A stretch of 64,000 nt of DNA. Source: Salinispirillum sp049115955. Its GTDB lineage: Bacteria; Pseudomonadota; Gammaproteobacteria; Pseudomonadales; Natronospirillaceae. Position numbers and translations under genes: made by a program. The stretch's first letter is position 1; every line of letters begins with the position of its first letter. Location of the stretch: assembly GCA_049115955.1 (NCBI GenBank), contig JAGDZJ010000002.1, forward strand, positions 83,370 to 147,369. The letters are read 5' to 3'. Shown here one piece after another: positions 54,401 through 63,184 of this stretch. The notes beneath the pieces are model-generated. The model had not been told where the DNA came from and made no database searches. It saw only the letters and a program-made list of their open reading frames with translations.

Positions 54401-54913
54401 TCAATTCGCCGCTGTTTCAGGAAGCGGCAACATGGACTGCACACCACTCATCAGACATACGTAGGCGGCTAATGCAAAAGAGACCGGCAGCACGAAATAG
54501 GATGGCCACACGGGGATTCGAGTATCCAATGACATCACATAAGCACCGATGTCATATTGTTCGACGGCTTTTTCCCACGTCGCAATAGCGAACACGACAT
54601 AAATACCAATCGACAAGACAGTCACCAAGCCGTCGTTCCACCGGCGGGCACCTGTACCAAGCATATCGGTGAAGAGTTCAACCGAGATCATCTGGCGTTG
54701 ACGTTCAACCCAGCCTAGGGGCAACAAAGCCAGCAACACCATGTAGTAGCGTGTTACCAATTCCAGCGTGGCAGGCATGGATACATCCATTGTCGAGCGC
54801 AGTAAAACGTCCAACGTTACGTGCAACATCATAGCAACAATGCCCAATGTACCGAGCAAGGCCAACACCATGGTGAGCCGATCGGACAAACGCAATAAGG
54901 TGTTCATGCTCAC
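54401..54913 (-). CDS. dctQ: TRAP transporter small membrane subunit DctQ (second system)
   Basis: 170 residues with four membrane segments (MVLALLGTLGIVAMMLHVTLDVLLR, LELVTRYYMVLLALLPLGWVERQRQMISVELFTDML, VTVLSIGIYVVFAIATW, YFVLPVSFALAAYVCLM), the DctQ pattern. It is separated from dctP by a strong terminator-like hairpin. Confidence 0.9.
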   Translation of the reverse strand: MSMNTLLRLSDRLTMVLALLGTLGIVAMMLHVTLDVLLRSTMDVSMPATLELVTRYYMVLLALLPLGWVERQRQMISVELFTDMLGTGARRWNDGLVTVLSIGIYVVFAIATWEKAVEQYDIGAYVMSLDTRIPVWPSYFVLPVSFALAAYVCLMSGVQSMLPLPETAAN

Positions 54914-54930
54914 CTCGTATTCAAGGAGCC

Positions 54931-54966
54931 AAAAAAGGGGCGAGCCTGAATCAATCAGGCTCGCCC
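54931..54966 (-). terminator. Strong rho-independent terminator between dctP and dctQ (second system)
   Basis: On the minus strand a perfect 12-bp stem (GGGCGAGCCTGA with TCAGGCTCGCCC, 5-nt loop) is followed by CTTTTTTGG. It starts 7 nt after the dctP stop. Transcription of dctQM must therefore depend on readthrough, setting a high binding-protein to permease ratio. Confidence 0.9.
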
Positions 54967-54972
54967 AACGCG

Positions 54973-56115
54973 CTATAAGCCGTAACGAGTGAAGTCGACG
55001 TTTGCCCAGACTTCGCGATTGATGCGCTCGGCCATCATTTCTGGATCATTATCGACCGACTCCGCAATGGCCGTCCACTTGTCTACCAAGCGTTCGAATT
55101 CTGCCATTTTCGCCGCTACATTGGTCAGTCCATCACGCCCTTCGGCTCGACCTTCAATGCTCGCCAAGTCTTGTGCCTTGAACGCTTCTGACGCGGCCAC
55201 CAAGGCAGCGCTAGGCTCAATAAATTCGACACCCTTAGTACGTGCACCAGCTTCGGCGGCAGACGCCATTTCATGCGCCCAACGCTGAGTAGACATCGCA
55301 CTGGCTAAGGCAGATGCCTCGGCGATGGCGCGGCGATCATCAGCCGACAAGCGAGCCCACGTATTGTTACCAATAGCGTGTGAAATGGTCGAATGGTAAG
55401 TACCCAAACGCAGCGTACTGACGTGCGTAACAACATCGTCCAAACGGAAAGAAATCATATCCGCTGTAGAGGCAATGGTACCGTCTAGCACACCTTGTGA
55501 AATGGCTTCGAAGGTTTCACCAACGGACACGTTAGCACCAACAGCGCCCATGGCTTCCGCCCAACGAGCGTAGTGCGGGCCACCGACACGCAGACGCAAA
55601 CCGCGTAAATCTTCGGCGTTGCGAATCGGCTTAGTGGTCAGGATCTGATAAGAATCTGACGCGTGCGACGTGGTGTATACAACGCCCAGCCGTTTCAGTT
55701 CATCCTGGCAGTCAGCACAGTTCACAATGTATTCGGTCATGGCCGCGCCCATGGCTTGCGAATTTGTGCCCATGAACGACAGGTCGCCTACCAAATTGAT
55801 GTTGGGTAAGTCAGACGGGAAGTACGCGGGCAAGAACATACCTGCGTCCGATAAGCCTGAACGGATAGCTGTGCGCATGCTGGCCAAACCAGCCACTTCC
55901 GTACCCAAAATGCGTCCGGTCAGTCGACCGTCGGTCAACAGCGGCAGTTGTTCTTGGAAGACGGTGAACAACGGAGTGTGACCAGGATGAGCAGGAGGCG
56001 TTCCCGGTGTCAGGCGAAGTTGCTGGGCAGCAGCACTGTGGCTCAGCACGACCAGAGCGGTTGCCCCGGCCAGCAAGCTCATTGCCAGCCCCTTATTAAA
56101 GGTGCGTTTAAACAT
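54973..56115 (-). CDS. dctP: TRAP transporter substrate-binding protein DctP (second system)
   Basis: About 380 residues from the ATG at 56115, with a Sec signal peptide (FNKGLAMSLLAGATALVVLSHSAAA, then QQLRLTPG). The DctP core is recognised by NAEDLRGLRLRVGGPHYARWAEAMGAVGANVSVGETFEAISQGVLDGTIAS. The Arg in LRLRVGG corresponds to the conserved carboxylate-binding Arg. It is divergent from the phenylpropanoid CoA operon and shares its regulatory region, so uptake and activation are probably induced together. Confidence 0.9.
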   Translation of the reverse strand: MFKRTFNKGLAMSLLAGATALVVLSHSAAAQQLRLTPGTPPAHPGHTPLFTVFQEQLPLLTDGRLTGRILGTEVAGLASMRTAIRSGLSDAGMFLPAYFPSDLPNINLVGDLSFMGTNSQAMGAAMTEYIVNCADCQDELKRLGVVYTTSHASDSYQILTTKPIRNAEDLRGLRLRVGGPHYARWAEAMGAVGANVSVGETFEAISQGVLDGTIASTADMISFRLDDVVTHVSTLRLGTYHSTISHAIGNNTWARLSADDRRAIAEASALASAMSTQRWAHEMASAAEAGARTKGVEFIEPSAALVAASEAFKAQDLASIEGRAEGRDGLTNVAAKMAEFERLVDKWTAIAESVDNDPEMMAERINREVWANVDFTRYGL

Positions 56116-56190
56116 CGTATTGTCCTCATTCTTAGATTTATTGTTCGACAGCGTTGGGGATCGTTGCCCCACCTGCATCATCATGCACAC

Positions 56191-56293
56191 ATTGTTTTGT
56201 CTTACAACAGTTATTTTATTTAACTGTTTCCTTGCGCGTGCTTTTTCGACGACTTTTATGTTTATAGTTTAAATTGTTTGATATTACAACAAT
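56191..56293. promoter_or_regulatory. Two copies of a 21-bp operator-like dyad between dctP and the CoA operon
   Basis: Sites at 56191-56211 and 56273-56293 share the form ATTGTT-N9-AACA(A/G)T with matching central bases (17 of 21 identical). One lies next to each divergent gene. Spacing is 82 bp centre to centre, nearly eight helical turns. The size and symmetry fit a MarR-family dimer; the MarR gene at 52494-52979 is the best candidate. Confidence 0.7.
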
Positions 56294-56347
56294 ATTCCGT
56301 ATGCTAAACCTATCTGAAGCATTTAATGAAAAAAGACAGGCCCCCTC

Positions 56348-57109
56348 ATGACTGATTCTAGCTTAGTTACCTACCAAGAGCAGGATGGCATTGCACATAT
56401 TCGGCTTAACCGCCCGGCCAAGCACAATGCCATCAACGACCAGCTGTTGCTGGATCTCGAAAAACTGTTCGATCAAATGCCTGAAAGCGCTCGTGTGGTG
56501 GTGCTGAGTGGAAACGGCGACAACTTTTGCGCCGGGCTCGATCTCGCCGAGCATCAAGCGCGCGACCCCTATGGCGTGGTGCAACACTCCCGTATGTGGC
56601 ATCGCGTGTTCGGCAAAATTCAGAACTGCGGCCTACCTGTCGTCGCGGCCCTAAAAGGCGCAGTGATTGGCGGCGGTTTAGAGCTGGCGGCCAGTACGCA
56701 TGTGCGTGTTGCCGAACCCAATACCTATTTCCGGTTGCCCGAAGGTCGTCACGGCATTTTTGTCGGTGGTGGTGGCTCGGTGCGCATTGCCCGCCTCATC
56801 GGCTCAGCACGCATGGCGGATATGATGCTCACAGGCCGCACGCTATCAGCCGAAGAAGGCGAACGTCTGGCCCTCGCCCACTACCTTGTTCCCGCAGGTG
56901 AAGCCGAAACCAAGGCACTCGAACTGGCAAAGACCATCGCGCAAAACACCCCACTGTCGAATTGGGCCATGGTGACCGCACTGGGTCGTTTGGAATACAT
57001 GAGCGGTGACGACGGCCTCTATACTGAATCTCTGGTGGCGGGTATGACGCAGACCAGTCCTGAAGTGCAGGCCCGCATAGGTGAATTTTTGAATAGGAAG
57101 AAATCATGA
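56348..57109 (+). CDS. Enoyl-CoA hydratase/crotonase-family protein
   Basis: 253 residues of the crotonase fold: HIRLNRPAKHNAIN at the start, oxyanion-hole segments NFCAGLDLAEH and GAVIGGGLELAASTHVRVAEPNTYFRLPE, and the later GRHGIFVGGGGSVRIARLIG. In this operon it would hydrate the cinnamoyl-CoA double bond after Fcs activation. A hydratase-lyase (Ech) role giving vanillin directly is possible, but the accompanying thiolase and dehydrogenase favour beta-oxidation. It is the first gene of the six-gene operon and overlaps the thiolase by 4 nt. Confidence 0.88.
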   Translation: MTDSSLVTYQEQDGIAHIRLNRPAKHNAINDQLLLDLEKLFDQMPESARVVVLSGNGDNFCAGLDLAEHQARDPYGVVQHSRMWHRVFGKIQNCGLPVVAALKGAVIGGGLELAASTHVRVAEPNTYFRLPEGRHGIFVGGGGSVRIARLIGSARMADMMLTGRTLSAEEGERLALAHYLVPAGEAETKALELAKTIAQNTPLSNWAMVTALGRLEYMSGDDGLYTESLVAGMTQTSPEVQARIGEFLNRKKS

Positions 57110-58362
57110 ATCGTTTTGCCGACGCTGAACAACACGCCCAAGTAGGCCAGTACGATGACATTTGGTTGGTCGATGGCCGCCGCACGCCCTTTGCCGATCT
57201 GAGCGGCGTATTGCGCGATGTATCGCCCACCGATTTGGGTATCTACGCCGCGCGTGCACTGTTTGATGCGACGGGCATTCCCGCTGCCGACGTCGACGCC
57301 ATTGTCGCAGGCAGTGTGGCGCAAGCCAGTTTCGATGCTTACATGCTGCCCCGTCACATCGGTTTGTATTCCGGTGTGCCGCAGTCGCGCCCTGCATTAC
57401 TGGTACACCGCCTGTGCGGCACCGGTTTTGAGGCCATTTTGACCGCCGCCGATCAGATTACCTTGGGTAAAGCCAAGGTCGTGTTGTGCGCTGCCGGTGA
57501 ATCCATGTCACGCAACCCGGTGGCGTCCTACACCCACCGTGCCGGCTTCCGTATGGGCCAAGTGGAATTTAAGGACTTTCTGTGGGAGGCCCTGATCGAC
57601 CCGGCCCCCGGCATTAACATGGGGCAGACGGCAGAAAACCTGGCGCAGCAATACAACGTCAGCCGACAAGAAGCCGATGAATTCGCCGCGCGCAGTTTCG
57701 CCGAAGCGATCCGGGCTTGGGATGAAGGCTATTACGACGACGAAGTCGTGCCGGTACACAACGCCGAATGGACCCTGGACGGCTACGCCAATCGTGGCCT
57801 TAAGCTCGCTGACCGCGCGACCGAGTTCACCCGCGATGGACACATTCGCCCCAGCCCGCTGGAGGTTTTGAGTCGTCTGCGCCCTGCGTTTGGTGGCGTG
57901 CAAACCGGCGGCAATTCGTCCGGCGTAGTCGATGGCGGTGGCGCGGTATTGGTCGCCCACGGTGACTATGTGCGCGCCCATGGTTTGAAGCCACTGGCAC
58001 GCATTGTCGCCGGTTCCGTGGTCGGCGTACCGCCCGAAATCATGGGCATTGGCCCGGCTCCGGCCATTCGCGCCCTGTTGAAACAGCAAGGCATGGCGCT
58101 GAACGACATTGCACGGTTTGAACTGAACGAAGCCTTTGCCGCGCAATGCATCGCGGTAGAACGTGAACTGGGCCTCGACCGTGAACGCCTGAACCGCCAA
58201 GGCGGCTCGACCGCCATGGGCCACCCCTTGGCCGTATCCGGCATTCGGTTAACCCATACCTTGGGCCGCCAGTTGCAACGTGAACAACAACAATTCGGTA
58301 TTTCCACCGCGTGCGCAGGCGGCGGTCAGGGCATTGCCGTACTGCTCGAAAACGCAGGCTAA
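57106..58362 (+). CDS. Acetyl-CoA C-acyltransferase (thiolase)
   Basis: 418 residues, slightly longer than usual (about 390) due to an N-terminal extension of roughly 20 residues. Active-site Cys in HRLCGTGFEAI, NEAFAAQ, His in GGSTAMGHPLAVSGIR and the second Cys in STACAGGGQGIA are all present. It would cleave the 3-keto thioester to acetyl-CoA plus an aroyl-CoA (vanilloyl- or 4-hydroxybenzoyl-CoA). Confidence 0.92.
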   Translation: MNRFADAEQHAQVGQYDDIWLVDGRRTPFADLSGVLRDVSPTDLGIYAARALFDATGIPAADVDAIVAGSVAQASFDAYMLPRHIGLYSGVPQSRPALLVHRLCGTGFEAILTAADQITLGKAKVVLCAAGESMSRNPVASYTHRAGFRMGQVEFKDFLWEALIDPAPGINMGQTAENLAQQYNVSRQEADEFAARSFAEAIRAWDEGYYDDEVVPVHNAEWTLDGYANRGLKLADRATEFTRDGHIRPSPLEVLSRLRPAFGGVQTGGNSSGVVDGGGAVLVAHGDYVRAHGLKPLARIVAGSVVGVPPEIMGIGPAPAIRALLKQQGMALNDIARFELNEAFAAQCIAVERELGLDRERLNRQGGSTAMGHPLAVSGIRLTHTLGRQLQREQQQFGISTACAGGGQGIAVLLENAG

Positions 58363-58373
58363 GAGGGCACGAC

Positions 58374-59153
58374 ATGAACATTCAAGACGCTACTTTTTTG
58401 GTCACCGGCGCCAGCTCTGGCTTAGGTGAAGGCGTTACCCGGCGCTTGGTACAGCAAGGCGCGCGCGTGCTGATGGCTGATGTGAACGTCGAACGTGGCC
58501 AAGCCATTGCCACCGCCCTTTCCTCAGATCAGGGCGAACGCGCTCGGTTTGTATCTACCGACATCACCAACACCGAGCAAGCCCAAGCAGCCATTGACAC
58601 AGCGGTCAGTTGGGGCGGGCAACTCAATGGGTTGATCAACTGCGCAGGCATTCCTGGCGCGGCACGAATTCTGGGTCGCAAAGGCGTGCACGAACTCGAA
58701 CGCTTTCAACGCATGATCGGTGTGAACCTGATCGGCACATTTAACATGATCCGCCTCGCCGCCGACGCCATGCAGCACAACGCTGTGAATGACGAACGCG
58801 AACAGGGCGTGATCATCAATACCGCCTCAATCGCGGCGTACGATGGACAAATCGGGCAAGCGGCGTATGCGGCCTCGAAAGGCGGCATTGTCAGCATGAC
58901 CTTGCCCATCGCCCGTGAACTGGCGGACTTTGGTATTCGCGTGATGACCATAGCGCCGGGCTTATTCAAAACCCCGATGATGGACGCCTTGCCCGAGGAA
59001 GTGCAGCAGTCGCTCGGCGAATCCGTGCCCTTCCCGGCGCGCTTGGGTGAACCCGACGAATTCGCTCGGCTGGCCTGCCACATCATCGAAAACCCCATGC
59101 TCAATGGTGAGGTGATCCGTCTTGACGGAGCCTTGCGCATGGCACCACGCTGA
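58374..59153 (+). CDS. SDR-type 3-hydroxyacyl-CoA dehydrogenase
   Basis: About 259 residues from the ATG at 58374. Motifs: TGASSGLGEG, NCAGIPG, Ser in TASIAAYDG and YAASKGG, then IAPGLFKTPMM. The sequence is of the HSD17B10 (type II 3-hydroxyacyl-CoA dehydrogenase) group, and VIIN-TAS-IAAYDGQIGQAAYAASK is typical. It supplies the oxidation step between hydratase and thiolase. Confidence 0.9.
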   Translation: MNIQDATFLVTGASSGLGEGVTRRLVQQGARVLMADVNVERGQAIATALSSDQGERARFVSTDITNTEQAQAAIDTAVSWGGQLNGLINCAGIPGAARILGRKGVHELERFQRMIGVNLIGTFNMIRLAADAMQHNAVNDEREQGVIINTASIAAYDGQIGQAAYAASKGGIVSMTLPIARELADFGIRVMTIAPGLFKTPMMDALPEEVQQSLGESVPFPARLGEPDEFARLACHIIENPMLNGEVIRLDGALRMAPR

Positions 59154-59168
59154 TCGGAGTGCACTCGC

Positions 59169-60863
59169 ATGCTGGAATACCGCGCCCCGCGCGCTGACAT
59201 CGCGTTCATCCTGCAACACCACATCGGTGCCCACGCACTGACTCAGGTCGAGCGTTGCGCCGAGCTGGATGCGGACTTGATGCAAGCGATTGTCGACGAA
59301 GCGGGCCGCTTTGCCGAGCAGGTGCTGGCACCGTTAAACGCCGTAGGGGATAGCGAAGGCTGTACATGGCAAGACGGACAGGTCACCACGCCTAAGGGTT
59401 GGTCCGAAGCTTACGCACAGTTTCGGAGCGCGGGATGGACCGGCCTGTGTCTGCCTGAATCGTTGGGCGGCCAAGCGCTGCCTAAAGTGCTGGCCATGCC
59501 CGTAGCGGAATGCTGGCAGAGTGCGAACCTGGCCTTCAGTATGATTCAGCCACTTACCGAAGGCGCGGTAGAAGCGTTGCTCGCCAGCGGCGATGACGCC
59601 CTGATCAACCGCTACGGCCCACTATTAGCCAGCGGTGACTGGACCGCCACCATGGCCTTAACGGAACCCGGTGCCGGCTCTGACCTCGGCTTGCTGACCA
59701 CCCGTGCCATCCCGGACTCTGATGGTGGTTACCGCCTGAGCGGCAACAAACTCTTTATTACCTACGGCCAGCACGACATGGCTGAGCGCATCATACATTT
59801 GGTGCTGGCGCGCCTGCCCAATGCCCCCACAGGCAGCCAGGGGATATCCTTATTCGCCGTGCCCAGCCACCGCGACGGTCAACCCAATGGTGTGCACTGC
59901 ACCGGTATCGAACACAAAATGGGTTTGCACGGCAGCCCAACATGCAGCCTCGAATTTAACGATGCTTGGGGTGAACTCGTCGGCGCGGCCAACCAAGGCC
60001 TGCGCATCATGTTTGTGATGATGAACGAAGCGCGCTTGAGCGTCGGCTTGCAGGGCACGGCCATTGCCGAACGAGCTTATCAGGCCGCCCTCGGTTGGGC
60101 GCAAGAACGGCGGCAGGGTAAGCACCCACTGACCGGAGAAAGTCCCACTGCACTGATCCATCACCCCGACATTCGCCGCCTGTTGTTGCGCATGCGCAGC
60201 CAGATCATGGCGTCACGTTTATTAGGTTACTACGTGGGCTTCCGGGTCGACCAAGCGCAGCAAAACGGGCACGCCGAACAGGCCATGGCGCAGGCCGAGT
60301 TGGAATTGCTGACCCCGGTGTACAAAGCCTGGTCGACCGAATACGCCAACCGCTTAACCGCCGATGCCATCCAAATATTTGGCGGCATGGGCTTTGTGGA
60401 AGAAACCGGCGTGGCGCAGTTTTACCGCGACCTGAAGATTTCCACCATCTATGAAGGCACCACGGGCATTCAAGCGCAGGACTTGTTGTTTCGAAAAATC
60501 CGTAAGGACAACGGCGCAATGTTCCACCGCTGGCTCGACCGCGTGGCCGAACAGCCGCGATTAGTGCCCTTTGTGCAAGCGCTGCGCGACACCAGCGGCC
60601 GTTTACTGGATCACCAAGCACTTACTTATCTGCATGCCGCAGCCGTGCCGCTGCTGGAAGCGACCGGCATTCTTGCCGGAGCATGGCAACTCTGCCAAGC
60701 CGCCGACAAAGCTCAGGAAGTATCGGTTGACGCGAGCTATCGGCAGAACGTTACTGCCCTGCGCGACTTCTACCACGCCCATTGGCTACCCGAATTACAC
60801 CTACATCTGGCCCGCATACAGCAAGCGGATGTGGGACTTGTGGACTACGACTTTCAACAATAA
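59169..60863 (+). CDS. Acyl-CoA dehydrogenase
   Basis: 564 residues. The three-domain fold is seen as LGGQALPKVLAMPVAECW, ALTEPGAGSDLGLLTTRA and GNKLFITYGQHD (flavin region), and catalytic Glu in IYEGTTGIQAQDL. The extra C-terminal region of about 130 residues is that of the long acyl-CoA-dehydrogenase subfamily, here without membrane segments. In this operon it could dehydrogenate dihydrocinnamoyl-CoA substrates, feeding phenylpropanoates with a saturated side chain into the same route. Confidence 0.88.
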   Translation: MLEYRAPRADIAFILQHHIGAHALTQVERCAELDADLMQAIVDEAGRFAEQVLAPLNAVGDSEGCTWQDGQVTTPKGWSEAYAQFRSAGWTGLCLPESLGGQALPKVLAMPVAECWQSANLAFSMIQPLTEGAVEALLASGDDALINRYGPLLASGDWTATMALTEPGAGSDLGLLTTRAIPDSDGGYRLSGNKLFITYGQHDMAERIIHLVLARLPNAPTGSQGISLFAVPSHRDGQPNGVHCTGIEHKMGLHGSPTCSLEFNDAWGELVGAANQGLRIMFVMMNEARLSVGLQGTAIAERAYQAALGWAQERRQGKHPLTGESPTALIHHPDIRRLLLRMRSQIMASRLLGYYVGFRVDQAQQNGHAEQAMAQAELELLTPVYKAWSTEYANRLTADAIQIFGGMGFVEETGVAQFYRDLKISTIYEGTTGIQAQDLLFRKIRKDNGAMFHRWLDRVAEQPRLVPFVQALRDTSGRLLDHQALTYLHAAAVPLLEATGILAGAWQLCQAADKAQEVSVDASYRQNVTALRDFYHAHWLPELHLHLARIQQADVGLVDYDFQQ

Positions 60864-60881
60864 TGACAATACAGGCTTAGC

Positions 60882-62723
60882 ATGACCATGAGCTACAAAG
60901 ACATCGACATTGGCATCGGCACGGTAGAACTGATCGACCGTCCCGACGGCACACAACTGCTGCGCAACCGCGAGCCACTGGCTGCCTACCCCGACACCCT
61001 GATGCAGCGCCTGGACGAATGGGCCGAACGCACCCCCGACCAAGTACTGGTAGCGCGCCGTGATGCCGCCGGTGAATGGCAAAAAGTGACCTACGCCGAA
61101 GCCCGACAAAAAGTGCGCGCGCTGGGGCAGGCTTTGCTCGACCGCAATCTGTCGCCCGAACGCCCCGTGGTCATCCTGTCCGGCAACAGCATCGAGCACC
61201 TGTTACTGGCCTTTGCCGCCATGTATGTGGGCGTACCCTATGCACCCATATCACCGGCTTATTGCTTGGTCAGTACCGATTTCGGCAAAGCCAAATACAT
61301 TTGTGAGTTGTTAACCCCCGGCTTGTTGATGGTTGATTCAGCGGCCAGTTTTGCCGCCGCCTTGAACATCATCAAGCCAGAGAATGCAACCTGCGTGGCC
61401 GTCGATACCGCAGGCTACAACGGCGAGGCCACGACCTTTGCCGAACTGTTAGAGACCCCCGTTACCGATGCAGTGGACCGTGCGCATCAGGCCGTCACGG
61501 CCGACACCATCGCCAAATTCCTGTTCACTTCAGGCTCAACCGGTATGCCGAAAGGGGTGATCAACACTAACCGCATGCTGTGCTCGAATCAGGAAATGCT
61601 GGTCAGCTTGATGACCTTCCATCGCACCCAACCACCTGTATTGATCGACTGGCTACCGTGGAACCATACCTTTGGTGGCAACCATAACGTTGGCATTGTG
61701 CTGTATAACGGTGGTTCGCTGTACATCGACGATGGCAAACCGGTGCCGGGCCAGATCGATATCACGCTCAAGAACCTGCAAGAGATTTCACCCACGGTCT
61801 ACTTCAACGTACCCAAAGGCTTTGAACTGCTGGTCGAGCATTTTGAGCGCGATGATGCTCTGCGCGAGCGCTTCTTCCGTGACCTGAACCTGATGTTTTT
61901 TGCCGGGGCGAGCCTGTCGCAACACGTTTGGGACCGACTGGACGCCCTGGCGATCAAAACCGTCGGCCACAAAATCGGCATGTTAACCGGACTGGGCGCG
62001 ACGGAAACCGCACCCTCAGCGATGTTTGCCTCCCTTGAGGAATCACAATCCGGCGTGATCGGAACCCCTGCCTTCGGTGTCGAAATCAAGCTCGTACCGA
62101 ACGGCGGCAAAACCGAATTGCGTGTGCGCGGTCCCAACGTCATGCCCGGTTATTGGCGACAGCCCGATGTCACCGCCAAAAGCTTTGATGAAGAAGGGTT
62201 TTACTGTTTGGGCGACGCCGGTAAGTTTATCGACCCCGCTAACCCGCAGCGCGGCATGCGTTTTGATGGGCGAATTTCGGAAGACTTCAAACTCGACACC
62301 GGCACCTGGGTTAGCGTAGGGCCATTGCGTGCCAAAGTGATCGAAGCGGGTGCACCGCTGCTCAAAGATGCCGTCATCGCTGGACTGGACAAACCGTTTG
62401 TGTCCATGTTGGTGTTTACCGACTTGGAACAGTGTCGTGCGGTAGCAGGTTTAGGGCCGGACGCCAGCCCAGCCGACATACACAGCCACCCTGCCGTGGA
62501 AGCCCGGTTTAAAGACATTCTGCACCACCTGATTGCTACCAGCACCGGCAGCTCGAATCGCGTAAAGCGTGCGGTACTGCTGGACGAACCGCCACGCTTG
62601 GATGCCCATGAAATTACCGACAAAGGCTCCATCAACCAGCGCGCCGTGTTGGAAAACCGGGCCGCTGTCGTGGCCGACATCTACTCTGCCAACCCTTCAT
62701 CACGAGTGCTTAGCGCGGACTGA
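60882..62723 (+). CDS. fcs: Feruloyl-CoA synthase
   Basis: 613 residues of the acyl-adenylate family: P-loop FTSGSTGMPKGV, LPWNHTFGGNHNVGIVLYNGGSLYIDDG, GATETAPSAMF, and the hinge/core DGRISEDFKLDTGTWVSVGPLR. The opening (DRPDGTQLLRNREPLAAYPDTL) and YAPISPAYCLVSTDFGKAKYI are characteristic of feruloyl-CoA synthases. It activates ferulate/coumarate to the CoA ester with ATP. The start may be the ATG at 60882 or the one 6 nt later. Confidence 0.9.
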   Translation: MTMSYKDIDIGIGTVELIDRPDGTQLLRNREPLAAYPDTLMQRLDEWAERTPDQVLVARRDAAGEWQKVTYAEARQKVRALGQALLDRNLSPERPVVILSGNSIEHLLLAFAAMYVGVPYAPISPAYCLVSTDFGKAKYICELLTPGLLMVDSAASFAAALNIIKPENATCVAVDTAGYNGEATTFAELLETPVTDAVDRAHQAVTADTIAKFLFTSGSTGMPKGVINTNRMLCSNQEMLVSLMTFHRTQPPVLIDWLPWNHTFGGNHNVGIVLYNGGSLYIDDGKPVPGQIDITLKNLQEISPTVYFNVPKGFELLVEHFERDDALRERFFRDLNLMFFAGASLSQHVWDRLDALAIKTVGHKIGMLTGLGATETAPSAMFASLEESQSGVIGTPAFGVEIKLVPNGGKTELRVRGPNVMPGYWRQPDVTAKSFDEEGFYCLGDAGKFIDPANPQRGMRFDGRISEDFKLDTGTWVSVGPLRAKVIEAGAPLLKDAVIAGLDKPFVSMLVFTDLEQCRAVAGLGPDASPADIHSHPAVEARFKDILHHLIATSTGSSNRVKRAVLLDEPPRLDAHEITDKGSINQRAVLENRAAVVADIYSANPSSRVLSAD

Positions 62724-62748
62724 CGAACCCATATACGAGGACGACACT

Positions 62749-63171
62749 ATGCTTATTAATCGCCACACCCGCACCGTAGAATGGGGCGACTGCGACCCCG
62801 CTGGTATCGTATTTTACCCGCGCTATTTTGCCTATTTTGACGACGCCACCGGCCGCCTGTTTGCCGCCGCAGGCTTCCCGAAATACGACATGGTGCAACG
62901 CTTCAACAGCGTTGGCATTCCGATGGTGGATACGCGCTCGAAGTTCTACATCCCGTCCCGCTACGGCGAAGAAATCGTCATTGAAAGCCGCGTCACCGAA
63001 TTCCGTCGCAGCAGCTTTGACGTGCACCACCGCATCTTGAAAGGCGAAGCCCTCGCCGTGGAAGGCTTCGAAACACGGGTGTGGGTGGCTGCCGACGCTG
63101 ACAAGCCAGGCGGCATTAAGGCGCAGCCGATTCCTGAAGAGATTTTGGCGGCGTTTACTGTGGCTGCTTAG
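62749..63171 (+). CDS. 4-hydroxybenzoyl-CoA thioesterase-family protein
   Basis: About 140 residues from the ATG at 62749 (GAGG upstream); the longer frame from 62569 lies inside fcs and is rejected. It is a hot-dog fold thioesterase with the active Asp in WGDCDPAGIVFYPRYFAYFDDA. It would free the aromatic acid (4-hydroxybenzoate or vanillate) from the CoA product of the thiolase. It is the last gene of the operon, convergent with the orphan DUF3427 gene 13 nt away. Confidence 0.9.
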   Translation: MLINRHTRTVEWGDCDPAGIVFYPRYFAYFDDATGRLFAAAGFPKYDMVQRFNSVGIPMVDTRSKFYIPSRYGEEIVIESRVTEFRRSSFDVHHRILKGEALAVEGFETRVWVAADADKPGGIKAQPIPEEILAAFTVAA

Positions 63172-63184
63172 GCGCTTTCTATAC

